Source: Bradyrhizobium retamae (GTDB lineage: Bacteria; Pseudomonadota; Alphaproteobacteria; Rhizobiales; Xanthobacteraceae). Taken from it: a stretch of DNA of 64,000 bases. A model generated the notes under the pieces. That model saw nothing but the letters and a program-made list of their open reading frames with translations, searched no databases and was not told where the DNA came from. The position numbers and the translations under genes were made by a program. The stretch is taken from assembly GCF_001440415.1 (NCBI RefSeq), contig NZ_LLYA01000101.1, positions 62,001 to 126,000 on the forward strand, in the 5' to 3' direction. Positions 1 through 9,695 of the stretch are shown piece by piece. How positions within the stretch are numbered: the stretch's first letter is position 1; every line of letters starts with the position of its first letter.

Positions 1-51
1 CGTCCTGTTGCGAGCGCTGACATGAACGCTGCGGGGGGTGATCGTCAACCG

Positions 52-426
52 TCAGCGCGAGGCTGGGTCGCCAAGAAAGCGCGTCAGCGCCTGCCGCTCA
101 GCGGCGTCCTCGATCCCGCGGATCGACATCCACAATCCCGGAAACATCGCGGCGGGATCGGCGAGGAAGGCCTCCAGGCGCTTCGCATCCCAGCGCAATC
201 CTTCGTCGCGCGCCTTGCGCAACACCGGCGAGTAATCGAACTCTGGATCAGCGGCCACCGTGCGCCCGATCAGCCCTGCAAGGTTGGGGCCAGGCAGGCC
301 GCGCTCCGCGGGATCGAGGCTGTGGCAGGCGCGGCAGGGCGCGAACGCCCGCACGCCGTTTTCTTCCGCGATGGCGGGCGCGGTTAGGAGAAAGGGCAAC
401 AGCAGCAGCGCAGCGAATGACTTCAC
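52..426 (-). CDS. small c-type cytochrome, exported
   Basis: A 124-residue monohaem cytochrome c for periplasmic electron transfer. A signal peptide covers about residues 1-20 (hydrophobic core LLLLPFLLTAPAIA). One haem site, CRACH, lies at residues 31-35, and Met residues near 90-100 (AAMFPGLWM) could supply the distal ligand. The start is GTG, overlapping the TGA of the upstream beta-propeller gene by four bases (GTGA, 423-426), which indicates translational coupling. The partner is Tat-exported, so both products act outside the cytoplasm. The substrate or electron partner cannot be told from sequence. Class I cytochrome c is secure. Confidence 0.88.
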   Translation of the reverse strand: MKSFAALLLLPFLLTAPAIAEENGVRAFAPCRACHSLDPAERGLPGPNLAGLIGRTVAADPEFDYSPVLRKARDEGLRWDAKRLEAFLADPAAMFPGLWMSIRGIEDAAERQALTRFLGDPASR

Positions 427-1409
427 GCGACCGTCTGTATCACGACAAGGCGGTCATTGCCGGATTCGCCGCCCCAGGTTTCGCCGGGCCGGCCGTCGAG
501 CTGGCGCACATTCGCGCCCGGCTGATCGCTGGGAAATGCGTTGAACTTCTCCGTCACCGGATCGAAGCGCACGATCGCGTTGGCGCCGAAATCGGTGAGC
601 CAGACCTTGTCCTTGTCGTCGACATAGACCGCATAGGCGCGGGGATTGCTGCCCGGCAGCTTCCACGCCTTCCAGGAGCCGTCGGCGGGATCGTGCACCG
701 ACACATTGCCGCTATTCCATTCGCTGACCCAGATCCGGCCTTTCGAATCCGACCATACGCGCCGCGCGCCCTGCTTGGGTGTGGGTGGCTCGACCACAGT
801 CGCGTTGCCGGTCGCCGGATCGATCTTTGCGATGTGGTTGCCGGCGAGCGAGGCGTACCAGATGTCGCCCTTCGGCGTGACGGTCATGCCATAGGTGCCG
901 CGACCGCGCGGCGATTTGAACACAGTCATGTCGCTCGATCTGGGGTCGAGCCGGCCATAAATGCCGGATTGGCCGGTGAACCAGTAGATGCCGCCTCTGT
1001 CGAATACGCCGGTGTTGAGGTTGGCGTAGGCCTCCTTTTCGGGCAGGCGGAACAGCGTAATCTTGTGATCAATGGGGTCGACGCGCGCGATTGCGTTCTG
1101 TCCGCCTTCGGTAATCCAGGGCGCGCCATCTGGACCGATGATGACACCATGGGGCGCGGCGCCCTTGCCAAGGTCGATTAGCTTGTAGGACCCGTCGCGC
1201 GGATCGAGCCGGCCGAGCGTCCCGTTGCGCTGGCCGCAGAACCAGATCGAGCCATCGGGGGCCGGAGTCGTATCACGCGAGCCCATGCCGGATGCGACCG
1301 GATAATATTTGACGCGGAACGGGCCTTCCTGTCCGTTCGCGTGGCGCAGGAGAGTGGGCGCGGCAAGGAATCCGGCAGCGGCGGTTCCAAGAAACTGGCG
1401 GCGATTCAT
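423..1409 (-). CDS. Tat-exported beta-propeller protein of the Vgb (streptogramin lyase-like) family
   Basis: A 328-residue protein starting at the ATG before NRRQFLG. The twin-arginine signal (RRQFLGTAAAGFLAAP) supports this start over one seven codons upstream. The body consists of repeated blades with a W-(I/V/L)-x-(4-6)-N-x-I-x-R-x-DP pattern (WITEGGQNAIARVDP, WYASLAGNHIAKIDP, WLTDFGANAIVRFDP), typical of Vgb/NHL six-bladed propellers. Family members are often named virginiamycin B lyase, but most have no known substrate and resistance should not be assumed. It overlaps the downstream cytochrome c gene by four bases, so the pair is probably one periplasmic redox or binding unit. Confidence 0.8.
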   Translation of the reverse strand: MNRRQFLGTAAAGFLAAPTLLRHANGQEGPFRVKYYPVASGMGSRDTTPAPDGSIWFCGQRNGTLGRLDPRDGSYKLIDLGKGAAPHGVIIGPDGAPWITEGGQNAIARVDPIDHKITLFRLPEKEAYANLNTGVFDRGGIYWFTGQSGIYGRLDPRSSDMTVFKSPRGRGTYGMTVTPKGDIWYASLAGNHIAKIDPATGNATVVEPPTPKQGARRVWSDSKGRIWVSEWNSGNVSVHDPADGSWKAWKLPGSNPRAYAVYVDDKDKVWLTDFGANAIVRFDPVTEKFNAFPSDQPGANVRQLDGRPGETWGGESGNDRLVVIQTVA

Positions 1410-1450
1410 TGCGTTACCCCGGTCTATCAATGTGAAGGTTTGGACGCTGA

Positions 1451-2872
<1,422 letters not shown>

Positions 2873-2912
2873 CGCATCGGCGCAACCAGATAGGACGGAC
2901 ACCAGGGGGAGG

Positions 2913-4055
2913 ATGGCGATGAGCGACGGCAAGAGCGGGCTTCAACTGCGTTCGCTGCTCAAGAAGAGCGGCGAACTCGAACTGTCGCTGATCGATGTCC
3001 CGACGCCCGAGCCGGCCGACGACGAAGTCGTGGTCCGTGTCGAGGCGACCCCGATCAATCCCTCCGATCTCGGGCTCTTGATCGGTCCGGCCGACATGTC
3101 GACCGCCAAGGAATCCGGCAGCGCGGACGCGCCTGTCATCACCGCGAAGATGCCGGAATCGGCGATGCGGATGATGGCAGCGCGGCTCGACCAGTCGCTT
3201 CCCGTCGGCAATGAAGGTGCCGGCGTGGTGATCAGGACCGGATCTTCGGACGCCGCGAAAGCGCTGATGGGCAAGGCGGTCTCGATGATCGGCGGCGCGA
3301 TGTACACGCAGTATCGCACCATCAAGGTCAGGGACGTCATGGAGCTGCCGTCAGGCACAACGCCGGCCGACGGCGCATCATGGTTCGTCAATCCCTTGAC
3401 CGCGCTCGGGATGACCGAGACGATGCGGCGCGAGAACCACAAGGCGCTGGTGCACACCGCGGCCGCCTCCAATCTCGGGCAGATGCTCAACAAGATCTGC
3501 ATCAAGGACGGCATCGGCCTCGTCAATATCGTTCGCAGTAAGGAGCAGGCCGACATCCTGCACAAGATCGGCGCCAAATATGTCGTCGATTCCACCGCAG
3601 ACACGTTCATGGACGATCTGACCAACGCCCTGGTGGAAACCGGCGCCACCATTGCGTTCGATGCGATCGGTGGCGGCAAGCTGGCAAGCCAGATTCTTAC
3701 CTGCATGGAAATCGCGGCCAACAAGACCGCCAAGGAATACAGCCGCTACGGCTCGAACGTGTACAAGCAGGTCTATATCTACGGCAGCCTCGACAATCGT
3801 CCGACCGAGCTCAGCCGTACATTCGGCCTGACCTGGGGCGTCGGCGGCTGGCTCTTGACGCCGTTCCTGCAGAAGATCGGCCCCGCCGAAATCGGCCGGC
3901 TGCGCCAGCGTGTCGCGTCCGAGCTCAAGACAACCTTTGCCAGCCACTACACGCAGGTAGTGTCGCTGCAGGAGACGCTGCAGCTTTCCAATATCGCCGT
4001 CTACAACAAGCGCTCCACCGGCGAGAAATTCCTGATCAACCCGAACAAGGGGTGA
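2913..4055 (+). CDS. MDR-superfamily zinc-binding dehydrogenase-like oxidoreductase
   Basis: A 380-residue medium-chain dehydrogenase/reductase. The N-terminal GroES-like part contains VRVEATPINPSDLGLLIG and NEGAGVV. The C-terminal part has a Rossmann-like region (HTAAASNLGQM, then NIVRSKEQADILHKIGAKYVVDS) resembling quinone oxidoreductases and enoyl reductases. The canonical zinc ligands of alcohol dehydrogenases are not evident, so a zinc-independent NAD(P)H reductase is more likely. Two in-frame ATGs lie six bases apart (2913 and 2919); either may be used. It starts 40 bp after eno and ends at a hairpin terminator. The substrate is unknown. Confidence 0.8.
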   Translation: MAMSDGKSGLQLRSLLKKSGELELSLIDVPTPEPADDEVVVRVEATPINPSDLGLLIGPADMSTAKESGSADAPVITAKMPESAMRMMAARLDQSLPVGNEGAGVVIRTGSSDAAKALMGKAVSMIGGAMYTQYRTIKVRDVMELPSGTTPADGASWFVNPLTALGMTETMRRENHKALVHTAAASNLGQMLNKICIKDGIGLVNIVRSKEQADILHKIGAKYVVDSTADTFMDDLTNALVETGATIAFDAIGGGKLASQILTCMEIAANKTAKEYSRYGSNVYKQVYIYGSLDNRPTELSRTFGLTWGVGGWLLTPFLQKIGPAEIGRLRQRVASELKTTFASHYTQVVSLQETLQLSNIAVYNKRSTGEKFLINPNKG

Positions 4056-4076
4056 GCGCGCGCTTCTATTGCCGCG

Positions 4077-4106
4077 AACAGGCTGCCTTTCAGGCGGCCT
4101 GTTTTT
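4077..4106 (+). terminator. rho-independent terminator after the MDR oxidoreductase gene
   Basis: Inverted repeat AACAGGC...GCCTGTT with inner GCC/GGC pairing, followed directly by a T-run on the plus strand, 22 bp after the stop codon. Confidence 0.85.
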
Positions 4107-4206
4107 GCATGCCGAGCCAGTCGTAAAGATAAGTTAATGCACTTGCATCTTTCTGCCGATCTGGCGTAAGGGAGCGCTGGCGCTTTTGCTTCAAAAGGGA
4201 AATCCA

Positions 4207-4764
4207 ATGGCCACCTATTACACCATCGTCACGATCGTCGGCTCTCTCCGCAAGGAGAGCTTTTCGCTCAAGGTCGCCAACGCGCTCGCCAAACTGGCGC
4301 CGGCTTCGCTCAAGCTCGATGTGACCACGCTGCATGAAATTTCCTTCTTCAACCAGGATTTGGAAGCGGCGCCGCCGGCTGACTGGCTGGCGTTTCGCGA
4401 AAAGCTGCAGAAGTCGAACGGCGTGCTGTTCGTGACGCCCGAATATAACCGCTCGATCCCAGGCGTCCTGAAGAACGCGATCGACGTCGGCTCGCGCCCC
4501 TATGGCAAGAGCTCGTTCCTCGGCAAGCCGACCGGCATCGTCAGCAACTCGCCCGGCGCGCTCGGTGGCGTCAGCGCCGCCAAGCATTTGCAGAACATCC
4601 TGCCGGGTATTTCCGGTCCGATCCTCGGCCAGCCCGAAATCTACCTCAACGGCATCGGCGACGCTTTTAACGAGAAGGGCGAACTCGTGAAGGAAGCGGT
4701 GCAGAAGGTGCTGCAGCAATACATCGACGCGTTTGCGGCCTTCATCGAGAAGCAGAACAGGTAA
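4207..4764 (+). CDS. NADPH-dependent FMN reductase (flavodoxin-like)
   Basis: A 185-residue protein of the NADPH-dependent FMN/chromate reductase family. The start at ATG 4207 is chosen because AAAGGGAA lies seven bases upstream; the open frame runs back another seven codons. The N-terminal phosphate-binding loop is TIVGSLRKESFS and the flavin loop is TPEYNRSIPGVLKNAIDVGSR, both characteristic of ArsH/ChrR/YieF-type flavoproteins. It reduces free FMN or quinones and xenobiotics using NAD(P)H in the cytoplasm. It stands alone between two hairpins, so it is probably monocistronic. Confidence 0.9.
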   Translation: MATYYTIVTIVGSLRKESFSLKVANALAKLAPASLKLDVTTLHEISFFNQDLEAAPPADWLAFREKLQKSNGVLFVTPEYNRSIPGVLKNAIDVGSRPYGKSSFLGKPTGIVSNSPGALGGVSAAKHLQNILPGISGPILGQPEIYLNGIGDAFNEKGELVKEAVQKVLQQYIDAFAAFIEKQNR

Positions 4765-4767
4765 GGA

Positions 4768-4806
4768 CGTCATTGCAATGACGGCGGTGACATTCGTGCT
4801 CACCGC
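4768..4806 (+). repeat. palindrome and hairpin after the FMN reductase gene
   Basis: A perfect 16-bp palindrome CGTCATTGCAATGACG (4768-4783) is followed by a second hairpin GCGGTGA-loop-TCACCGC (4784-4806). The palindrome equals the two outer ends of the dispersed repeat at 9573-9655 joined together, so it looks like a shortened copy. The second hairpin may end transcription, although its T-run is poor. Confidence 0.6.
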
Positions 4807-4845
4807 CTTAGCATTCCATTAACCCAGCCGTCGCATCTTGACGGC

Positions 4846-5163
4846 ATGGTCTCCCGCACCCGATTGAAATCCATCCTGACCGGGCTCGCCCTCTATACGG
4901 TGGCGGCGATGATGGTCGGCTATTTCGGCGTCAACGCTTACACCGGCAAATACGGCTTGAACGCGCGCCAGGAACTCGATCAGGAAATCATTGCGCTGAC
5001 TTCGGAATTGGCGCGGCTGAAGCGGGAGCGGGCAGAGGGCGAGCAGCGGGTATCGCTGCTGCGCTCCGACCGGGTCGATCCCGACATGCTGGATGAGCGC
5101 GCGCGCTTCCAGCTCGACTATGCCAATCCGCGCGATCTGATCCGGATCGTCAAGCCGAACTGA
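4846..5163 (+). CDS. septum formation initiator (FtsB/DivIC family)
   Basis: A 105-residue bitopic membrane protein. A short cytoplasmic start is followed by one transmembrane helix (about residues 10-30, LTGLALYTVAAMMVGYFGV), then a periplasmic coiled coil rich in E/L/R (about 40-75) and a short C-terminal DYANPRDLIRIVK segment. This is the FtsB/DivIC layout. The protein bridges FtsL and FtsQ in the divisome. Its position just upstream of pdhA matches the arrangement known from other Rhizobiales. Confidence 0.9.
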   Translation: MVSRTRLKSILTGLALYTVAAMMVGYFGVNAYTGKYGLNARQELDQEIIALTSELARLKRERAEGEQRVSLLRSDRVDPDMLDERARFQLDYANPRDLIRIVKPN

Positions 5164-5376
5164 TTTCAAACCGATGTCACGAACACGGCCGTCATGGGGG
5201 CGATGCCGGCGTGTCAGTCCGCAAATTTCAAAAAATCGCGAAATCAATTTCAAAAATGTCGCAGCCCACATTGCACTGCGGCATAGCATTATTTTCTCCA
5301 GCGCACGCAATCCTTTCACGGCGGTTTGAGTTGGGATAGAGAGGGCTTATCCGTCTCTCTTTCACCCGGAATTGCC

Positions 5377-6399
5377 ATGGCTGCACCCAAGAAAAGCGTC
5401 GCGAAAGAACCAGGGCAGGAGAAGGCAAACGGGTCCCCACCGGAATTCACCAAGGCGCAGGAACTGGCCGCGCTGCGGGACATGCTCTTGATCCGCCGCT
5501 TCGAGGAAAAGGCGGGCCAGCTCTACGGCATGGGTGCGATCGGCGGCTTCTGCCATCTCTATATCGGCCAGGAAGCTGTGGTGGTCGGGATGCAGATGGC
5601 CCTGAAGAAGGGCGATCAGGTCATAACCGGATACCGCGACCACGGCCACATGCTGGCCTGCGGAATGGACGCCAACGGCGTCATGGCCGAACTCACCGGC
5701 CGCCGCGGCGGCTACTCCAAGGGCAAAGGCGGCTCCATGCACATGTTCAGCATGGAGAAGAATTTCTACGGCGGCCACGGCATCGTCGGCGCCCAGGTTT
5801 CGCTCGGGACAGGCCTTGCTTTCGCCAATCGTTATCGCGGCAATGACTTCGTCAGCGTCGCCTATTTCGGTGACGGCGCGTCCAACCAGGGCCAAGTCTA
5901 CGAGAGTTTTAATATGGCGGAGCTGTGGAAGCTCCCGGTGATCTATGTGATCGAGAACAACCGCTACGCCATGGGCACGTCGGTGACGCGCTCCTCGGCA
6001 CTGACCGATTTTTCCAAGCGCGGCGCCTCCTTCAACATTCCGGGCCAGCAGGTCGACGGCATGGATGTTCGCGCCGTGAAAGCCGCCGGCGACGAGGCGG
6101 TGGCCTGGTGCCGCGCCGGCAAGGGGCCGTTTATCCTGGAAATGCAGACCTACCGCTACCGCGGCCACTCGATGTCCGACCCGGCGAAATACCGGACTCG
6201 CGAAGAGGTCGAAAAAATCCGCACCGACCAGGACCCGATCGAGCAGGTGCGCAACCGCCTGCTGGCCGCCAAGGTCAGCGAGCAGGAGTTGAAGGCGATC
6301 GACGCCGAGGTCCGCGCGATCGTCAACGCATCCGCCGATTTCGCCCAGCGCGATCCCGAGCCCGATCCGTCCGAGCTCTGGACCGACATCTACAGGTAA
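5377..6399 (+). CDS. pdhA: pyruvate dehydrogenase E1 component, alpha subunit
   Basis: A 340-residue thiamine-diphosphate enzyme subunit that, with E1-beta, decarboxylates pyruvate and acetylates the E2 lipoyl group. The start at MAAPKKSVAK (5377) is preferred: the preceding 17 codons of the open frame are not family-like. Diagnostic segments are GFCHLYIGQEAV, KGGSMHMF, the ThDP/Mg motif GDGASNQGQVYESFNMA...VIENN, and the phosphorylation-loop-like YRYRGHSMSDPAKYRTREEV. It is the first gene of pdhA-pdhB-DUF5076-pdhC-lpdA. Confidence 0.97.
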   Translation: MAAPKKSVAKEPGQEKANGSPPEFTKAQELAALRDMLLIRRFEEKAGQLYGMGAIGGFCHLYIGQEAVVVGMQMALKKGDQVITGYRDHGHMLACGMDANGVMAELTGRRGGYSKGKGGSMHMFSMEKNFYGGHGIVGAQVSLGTGLAFANRYRGNDFVSVAYFGDGASNQGQVYESFNMAELWKLPVIYVIENNRYAMGTSVTRSSALTDFSKRGASFNIPGQQVDGMDVRAVKAAGDEAVAWCRAGKGPFILEMQTYRYRGHSMSDPAKYRTREEVEKIRTDQDPIEQVRNRLLAAKVSEQELKAIDAEVRAIVNASADFAQRDPEPDPSELWTDIYR

Positions 6400-6502
6400 T
6401 TCAACGCATAGTTCGTAAAACGTGGGACCTGGTTTGCTGCTCTCGCAACCTGCAGATCAAACGAGCGCAGAACCAACTGACGAGTGATTTTCGGGAGCCG
6501 AT

Positions 6503-7903
6503 ATGCCCATTCAAGTGCTGATGCCTGCGCTGTCGCCCACCATGGAGAAGGGCAACCTTGCGAAGTGGCTGAAGAAGGAAGGCGAGACGATCAAGTCGGG
6601 CGATGTCATCGCCGAGATCGAGACCGACAAGGCGACGATGGAAGTCGAGGCGACCGATGAGGGCACGCTCGGCAAGATATTGATCCCCGAGGGCACCGCC
6701 GACGTTGCCGTCAACACGCCGATCGCGACCATTCTGGCCGACGGCGAGAGCGCCGCCGATCTCGGCAAGGCGAGCGCGCCGGCGCAAGCGGCGAAGGCCG
6801 CGGAATCCGCGCCCCCCGCTGAAGCCAAAGCTGAGGCGCCGCAGCCCAAAGCGGAGAAGGCGCCAGCCGCGCCGCCGGCCGCGGTCACCGAGCCCGATCC
6901 GGAAGTCCCCGCCGGCACCGAGATGATCACCCAGACCATCCGCGAGGCGCTCCGCGACGCGATGGCGGAAGAAATGCGGCGCGACCCCGACGTGTTCATC
7001 ATGGGCGAGGAGGTCGCGGAATATCAGGGCGCCTACAAGGTGACCCAGGGCCTGCTGCAAGAGTTTGGCGCGCGGCGCGTGATCGATACCCCGATCACCG
7101 AGCATGGCTTTGCCGGCGTCGGCGTTGGGGCTTCGATGACGGGGCTGAAGCCGATCGTCGAATTCATGACATTCAATTTTGCCATGCAGGCGATCGATCA
7201 GATCATCAACTCCGCGGCCAAGACGCTGTACATGTCGGGCGGCCAGATGGGGTGCTCGATCGTATTCCGCGGCCCCAACGGCGCCGCCGCCCGCGTAGCC
7301 GCCCAGCACAGCCAGGATTACTCGGCCTGGTACTCGCAAATTCCCGGGCTGAAGGTGATCGCGCCGTTCTCGGCGGCCGACTACAAGGGGCTTCTGAAGG
7401 CCGCGATCCGCGATCCCAACCCCGTCATCTTCCTCGAAAACGAAGTGTTGTACGGCCACACCGGCGAGGTGCCAAAACTCGACGACTACGTGATCCCGAT
7501 CGGCAAGGCGCGTATCGTTCGCTCGGGCAAGGACGTAACGCTGATTTCGTGGTCGAATGGCATGACCTACGCGCTGAAGGCCGCAGACGAGCTCGCGAAG
7601 GAAGGCATCGAGGCCGAGGTGATCGACCTGCGCACGCTGCGCCCGATGGATACCGAGACGATCGTCAACTCGGTAAAGAAGACCGGCCGCGCGGTGACGG
7701 TGGAAGAAGGCTGGCAGCAGTCCGGCGTCGGCGCCGAGATTGCCGCCCGCATCATGGAGCACGCCTTCGATTATCTTGATGCGCCGGTCGCGCGCGTATC
7801 CGGCAAGGACGTGCCGATGCCTTATGCCGCGAACCTCGAAAAGCTCGCGTTGCCTTCTGTTGCCGAGGTGGTCGCGGCCGCCAAAGCCGTTTCTTATCGG
7901 TAA
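6503..7903 (+). CDS. pdhB: pyruvate dehydrogenase E1 component, beta subunit with N-terminal lipoyl domain
   Basis: A 466-residue E1-beta. Residues 1-80 form a lipoyl domain with the lipoylation site ETDKATME (Lys43). An Ala/Pro-rich linker follows (about 90-135), then the transketolase-like pyrimidine-binding core ([33 protein letters not shown] is its start) and the C-terminal transketolase domain. A lipoyl domain on E1-beta is known for alphaproteobacterial PDH. The domain is nearly the same as that of pdhC 1.7 kb downstream, including a 45-bp identical stretch around the lipoyl lysine. Confidence 0.97.
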   Translation: MPIQVLMPALSPTMEKGNLAKWLKKEGETIKSGDVIAEIETDKATMEVEATDEGTLGKILIPEGTADVAVNTPIATILADGESAADLGKASAPAQAAKAAESAPPAEAKAEAPQPKAEKAPAAPPAAVTEPDPEVPAGTEMITQTIREALRDAMAEEMRRDPDVFIMGEEVAEYQGAYKVTQGLLQEFGARRVIDTPITEHGFAGVGVGASMTGLKPIVEFMTFNFAMQAIDQIINSAAKTLYMSGGQMGCSIVFRGPNGAAARVAAQHSQDYSAWYSQIPGLKVIAPFSAADYKGLLKAAIRDPNPVIFLENEVLYGHTGEVPKLDDYVIPIGKARIVRSGKDVTLISWSNGMTYALKAADELAKEGIEAEVIDLRTLRPMDTETIVNSVKKTGRAVTVEEGWQQSGVGAEIAARIMEHAFDYLDAPVARVSGKDVPMPYAANLEKLALPSVAEVVAAAKAVSYR

Positions 7904-7907
7904 GCCC

Positions 7908-8213
7908 ATGGCCGGTCCCAACGAACAACCGCTGCCGCCGGACGTGATCGGCCGCGAGGACGCCGTTGAAGTCCTGCGCGCCTTCGTCGTCGATGGTGGG
8001 CTCTCGATCGCGTTCCAGCGCGCCTTCGAGGAGCCTGACATGTGGGGCCTCTTGCTGGTCGATATCGCCCGCCACGCCGCCCGCGCCTATGCGCGCGAGA
8101 GTGGCTACACCGAGGACGAGGCGCTCGCGCGCATCGTCGAGATGTTCGAAGCCGAAATCAACCGGCCGACCGACATGGGCTCCACCACGCCCCGGTCGCA
8201 ACAGGGTCACTGA
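7908..8213 (+). CDS. DUF5076-family protein inside the pdh operon
   Basis: A 101-residue acidic soluble protein (starts [18 protein letters not shown]) lying four bases after pdhB and two bases before pdhC, so it is certainly cotranscribed. I recognise it as the DUF5076 family, found at this operon position in Rhizobiales. It has no signal peptide or membrane segment. The sequence contains [38 protein letters not shown] helices (quoted in part: [15 protein letters not shown]) and an acidic C-terminal half. The function is unknown; the fixed position suggests a role in assembly or control of the PDH complex. Confidence 0.85.
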   Translation: MAGPNEQPLPPDVIGREDAVEVLRAFVVDGGLSIAFQRAFEEPDMWGLLLVDIARHAARAYARESGYTEDEALARIVEMFEAEINRPTDMGSTTPRSQQGH

Positions 8214-8215
8214 CG

Positions 8216-9556
8216 ATGCCGATCAACATTTTGATGCCCGCGCTGTCGCCCACGATGGAAAAGGGCAACCTTGCCAAGTGGCTCAAGAAAGAGGGCGACA
8301 AGGTCAAATCCGGCGACGTGATCGCCGAGATCGAGACCGACAAGGCGACGATGGAAGTCGAGGCGGTCGACGAGGGCACGATTGCCAAGATTCTGGTGCC
8401 GGAGGGTACGCAGGACGTCCCCGTCAACGACGTGATCGCGGTACTGGCCGGCGACGGCGAGGATGTGAAGGCGGCAGGCGCCGCGCCCGCGCCGAAGGCT
8501 GCCGAAGCGCCCAAGGAGGCACCCGAAGAAGCGCCGAAGCCTGCTGCCGCGGCTCCGGCGCCAACACCTGCTCCCACCACTCCCGCGCCTGCCCCTCAGG
8601 CGGCGCCGCCTGCCAAGGGCAACGGGCAAGGCCGTATCTTCTCGTCGCCGCTCGCGCGCCGCCTCGCCAAGGATGCGGGCATTGATCTTTCGCGCATCAA
8701 CGGCTCGGGCCCGCATGGCCGCGTCGTCGCCCGCGACGTCGAGGATGCCAAGTCGGGCAAGGGCCTGAAAGCCCCGGCCGCCGCGCCTGCGGCGGGTCCG
8801 AGCATCGCGCCGTCAATGTCCGACAAGCAGATCCTGGCGCTGTTCGAGGAGGGCAGTTACGAGATCGTGCCGCATGACGGCATGCGCCGCACCATTGCGC
8901 AACGGCTGACGGCGTCGGTGCAGACCGTGCCGCATTTCTATCTCACGATGGACTGCGACATCGGCAAGCTCCTGGTCGCCCGCGAGGAGATCAACGCCGC
9001 GGCACCGAAGGACAAGGAAAAGAAGCCGCTCTACAAGCTCTCGGTCAACGACTTCGTCATCAAGGCGATGGCGATCGCGCTGCAAAAGATTCCGAATTGC
9101 AACGTGAGCTGGACCGAAGGCGGCATGCTCAAGCACAAGCACTCCGACATCGGCGTGGCCGTGGCGATGCCCGGCGGCCTGATCACGCCGATCATCCGGA
9201 AAGCGGAAACCAAGACGCTGTCCACGATTTCATCCGAGATGAAGGACTTTGCCGCGCGCGCACGGGCACGCAAGCTGAAGCCGGAAGAATACCAGGGCGG
9301 TACCACGGCGGTGTCCAACCTCGGCATGTACGGCATCAACCACTTCACCGCCGTGATCAATCCGCCGCACGCGACGATCCTGGCGGTGGGCACCAGCGAG
9401 GAGCGTCCCGTGGTGCGCGGTGGCAAGATCGAGATCGCGCAGATGATGAGCGTGACGCTTTCCTGCGATCACCGGGCGATCGACGGCGCGCTCGGCGCCG
9501 AGTTGATCGGCGCCTTCAAGCAGTTGATCGAGAACCCGGTCATGATGATGGTGTGA
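8216..9556 (+). CDS. pdhC: dihydrolipoamide acetyltransferase, PDH E2
   Basis: A 446-residue E2 that transfers acetyl from lipoamide to CoA and forms the PDH core. Domains in order: lipoyl domain 1-80 (Lys43 in ETDKATME), Ala/Pro linker, peripheral-subunit-binding domain at about 140-175 ([29 protein letters not shown]), second linker, and catalytic domain from about 210 with the active-site SCDHRAIDG near the end. The start is ATG 8216, two bases after the DUF5076 stop; the frame is open upstream but not family-like. The end of the protein is typical (VMMMV). Confidence 0.97.
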   Translation: MPINILMPALSPTMEKGNLAKWLKKEGDKVKSGDVIAEIETDKATMEVEAVDEGTIAKILVPEGTQDVPVNDVIAVLAGDGEDVKAAGAAPAPKAAEAPKEAPEEAPKPAAAAPAPTPAPTTPAPAPQAAPPAKGNGQGRIFSSPLARRLAKDAGIDLSRINGSGPHGRVVARDVEDAKSGKGLKAPAAAPAAGPSIAPSMSDKQILALFEEGSYEIVPHDGMRRTIAQRLTASVQTVPHFYLTMDCDIGKLLVAREEINAAAPKDKEKKPLYKLSVNDFVIKAMAIALQKIPNCNVSWTEGGMLKHKHSDIGVAVAMPGGLITPIIRKAETKTLSTISSEMKDFAARARARKLKPEEYQGGTTAVSNLGMYGINHFTAVINPPHATILAVGTSEERPVVRGGKIEIAQMMSVTLSCDHRAIDGALGAELIGAFKQLIENPVMMMV

Positions 9557-9572
9557 GGCGAGGGTAGCCGCC

Positions 9573-9655
9573 CGTCATTGCGAGCGCAGCGAAGCAATCC
9601 ATCTCATCGGCGACAAGGTGGATTGTTTCGTCGCAAGGGCTCCTCGCAATGACGG
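9573..9655. repeat. dispersed palindromic repeat, family A (copy 1)
   Basis: An imperfect inverted repeat of about 83 bp in the pdhC-lpdA gap. Its ends are CGTCATTGCGAGC... and ...CTCGCAATGACG, with inner arms GCAATCCA/TGGATTG. The same family is at 35091-35175, and a collapsed version is at 4768-4783. It can fold into a long hairpin and may influence expression between E2 and E3. Confidence 0.85.
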
Positions 9656-9695
9656 AGAACTGTGATGGTCGCACGATGATAACGAGCACATAGCC

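Noticed and set aside
423..1409. Streptogramin resistance gene
   Set aside because: The fold matches Vgb, but most relatives are not lyases, and the Tat signal plus coupled cytochrome argue for another role.
6401..8041. 546-codon minus-strand ORF opposite pdhB
   Set aside because: Antisense shadow of pdhB and the DUF5076 gene, with low-complexity Gly/Arg runs and no family features.
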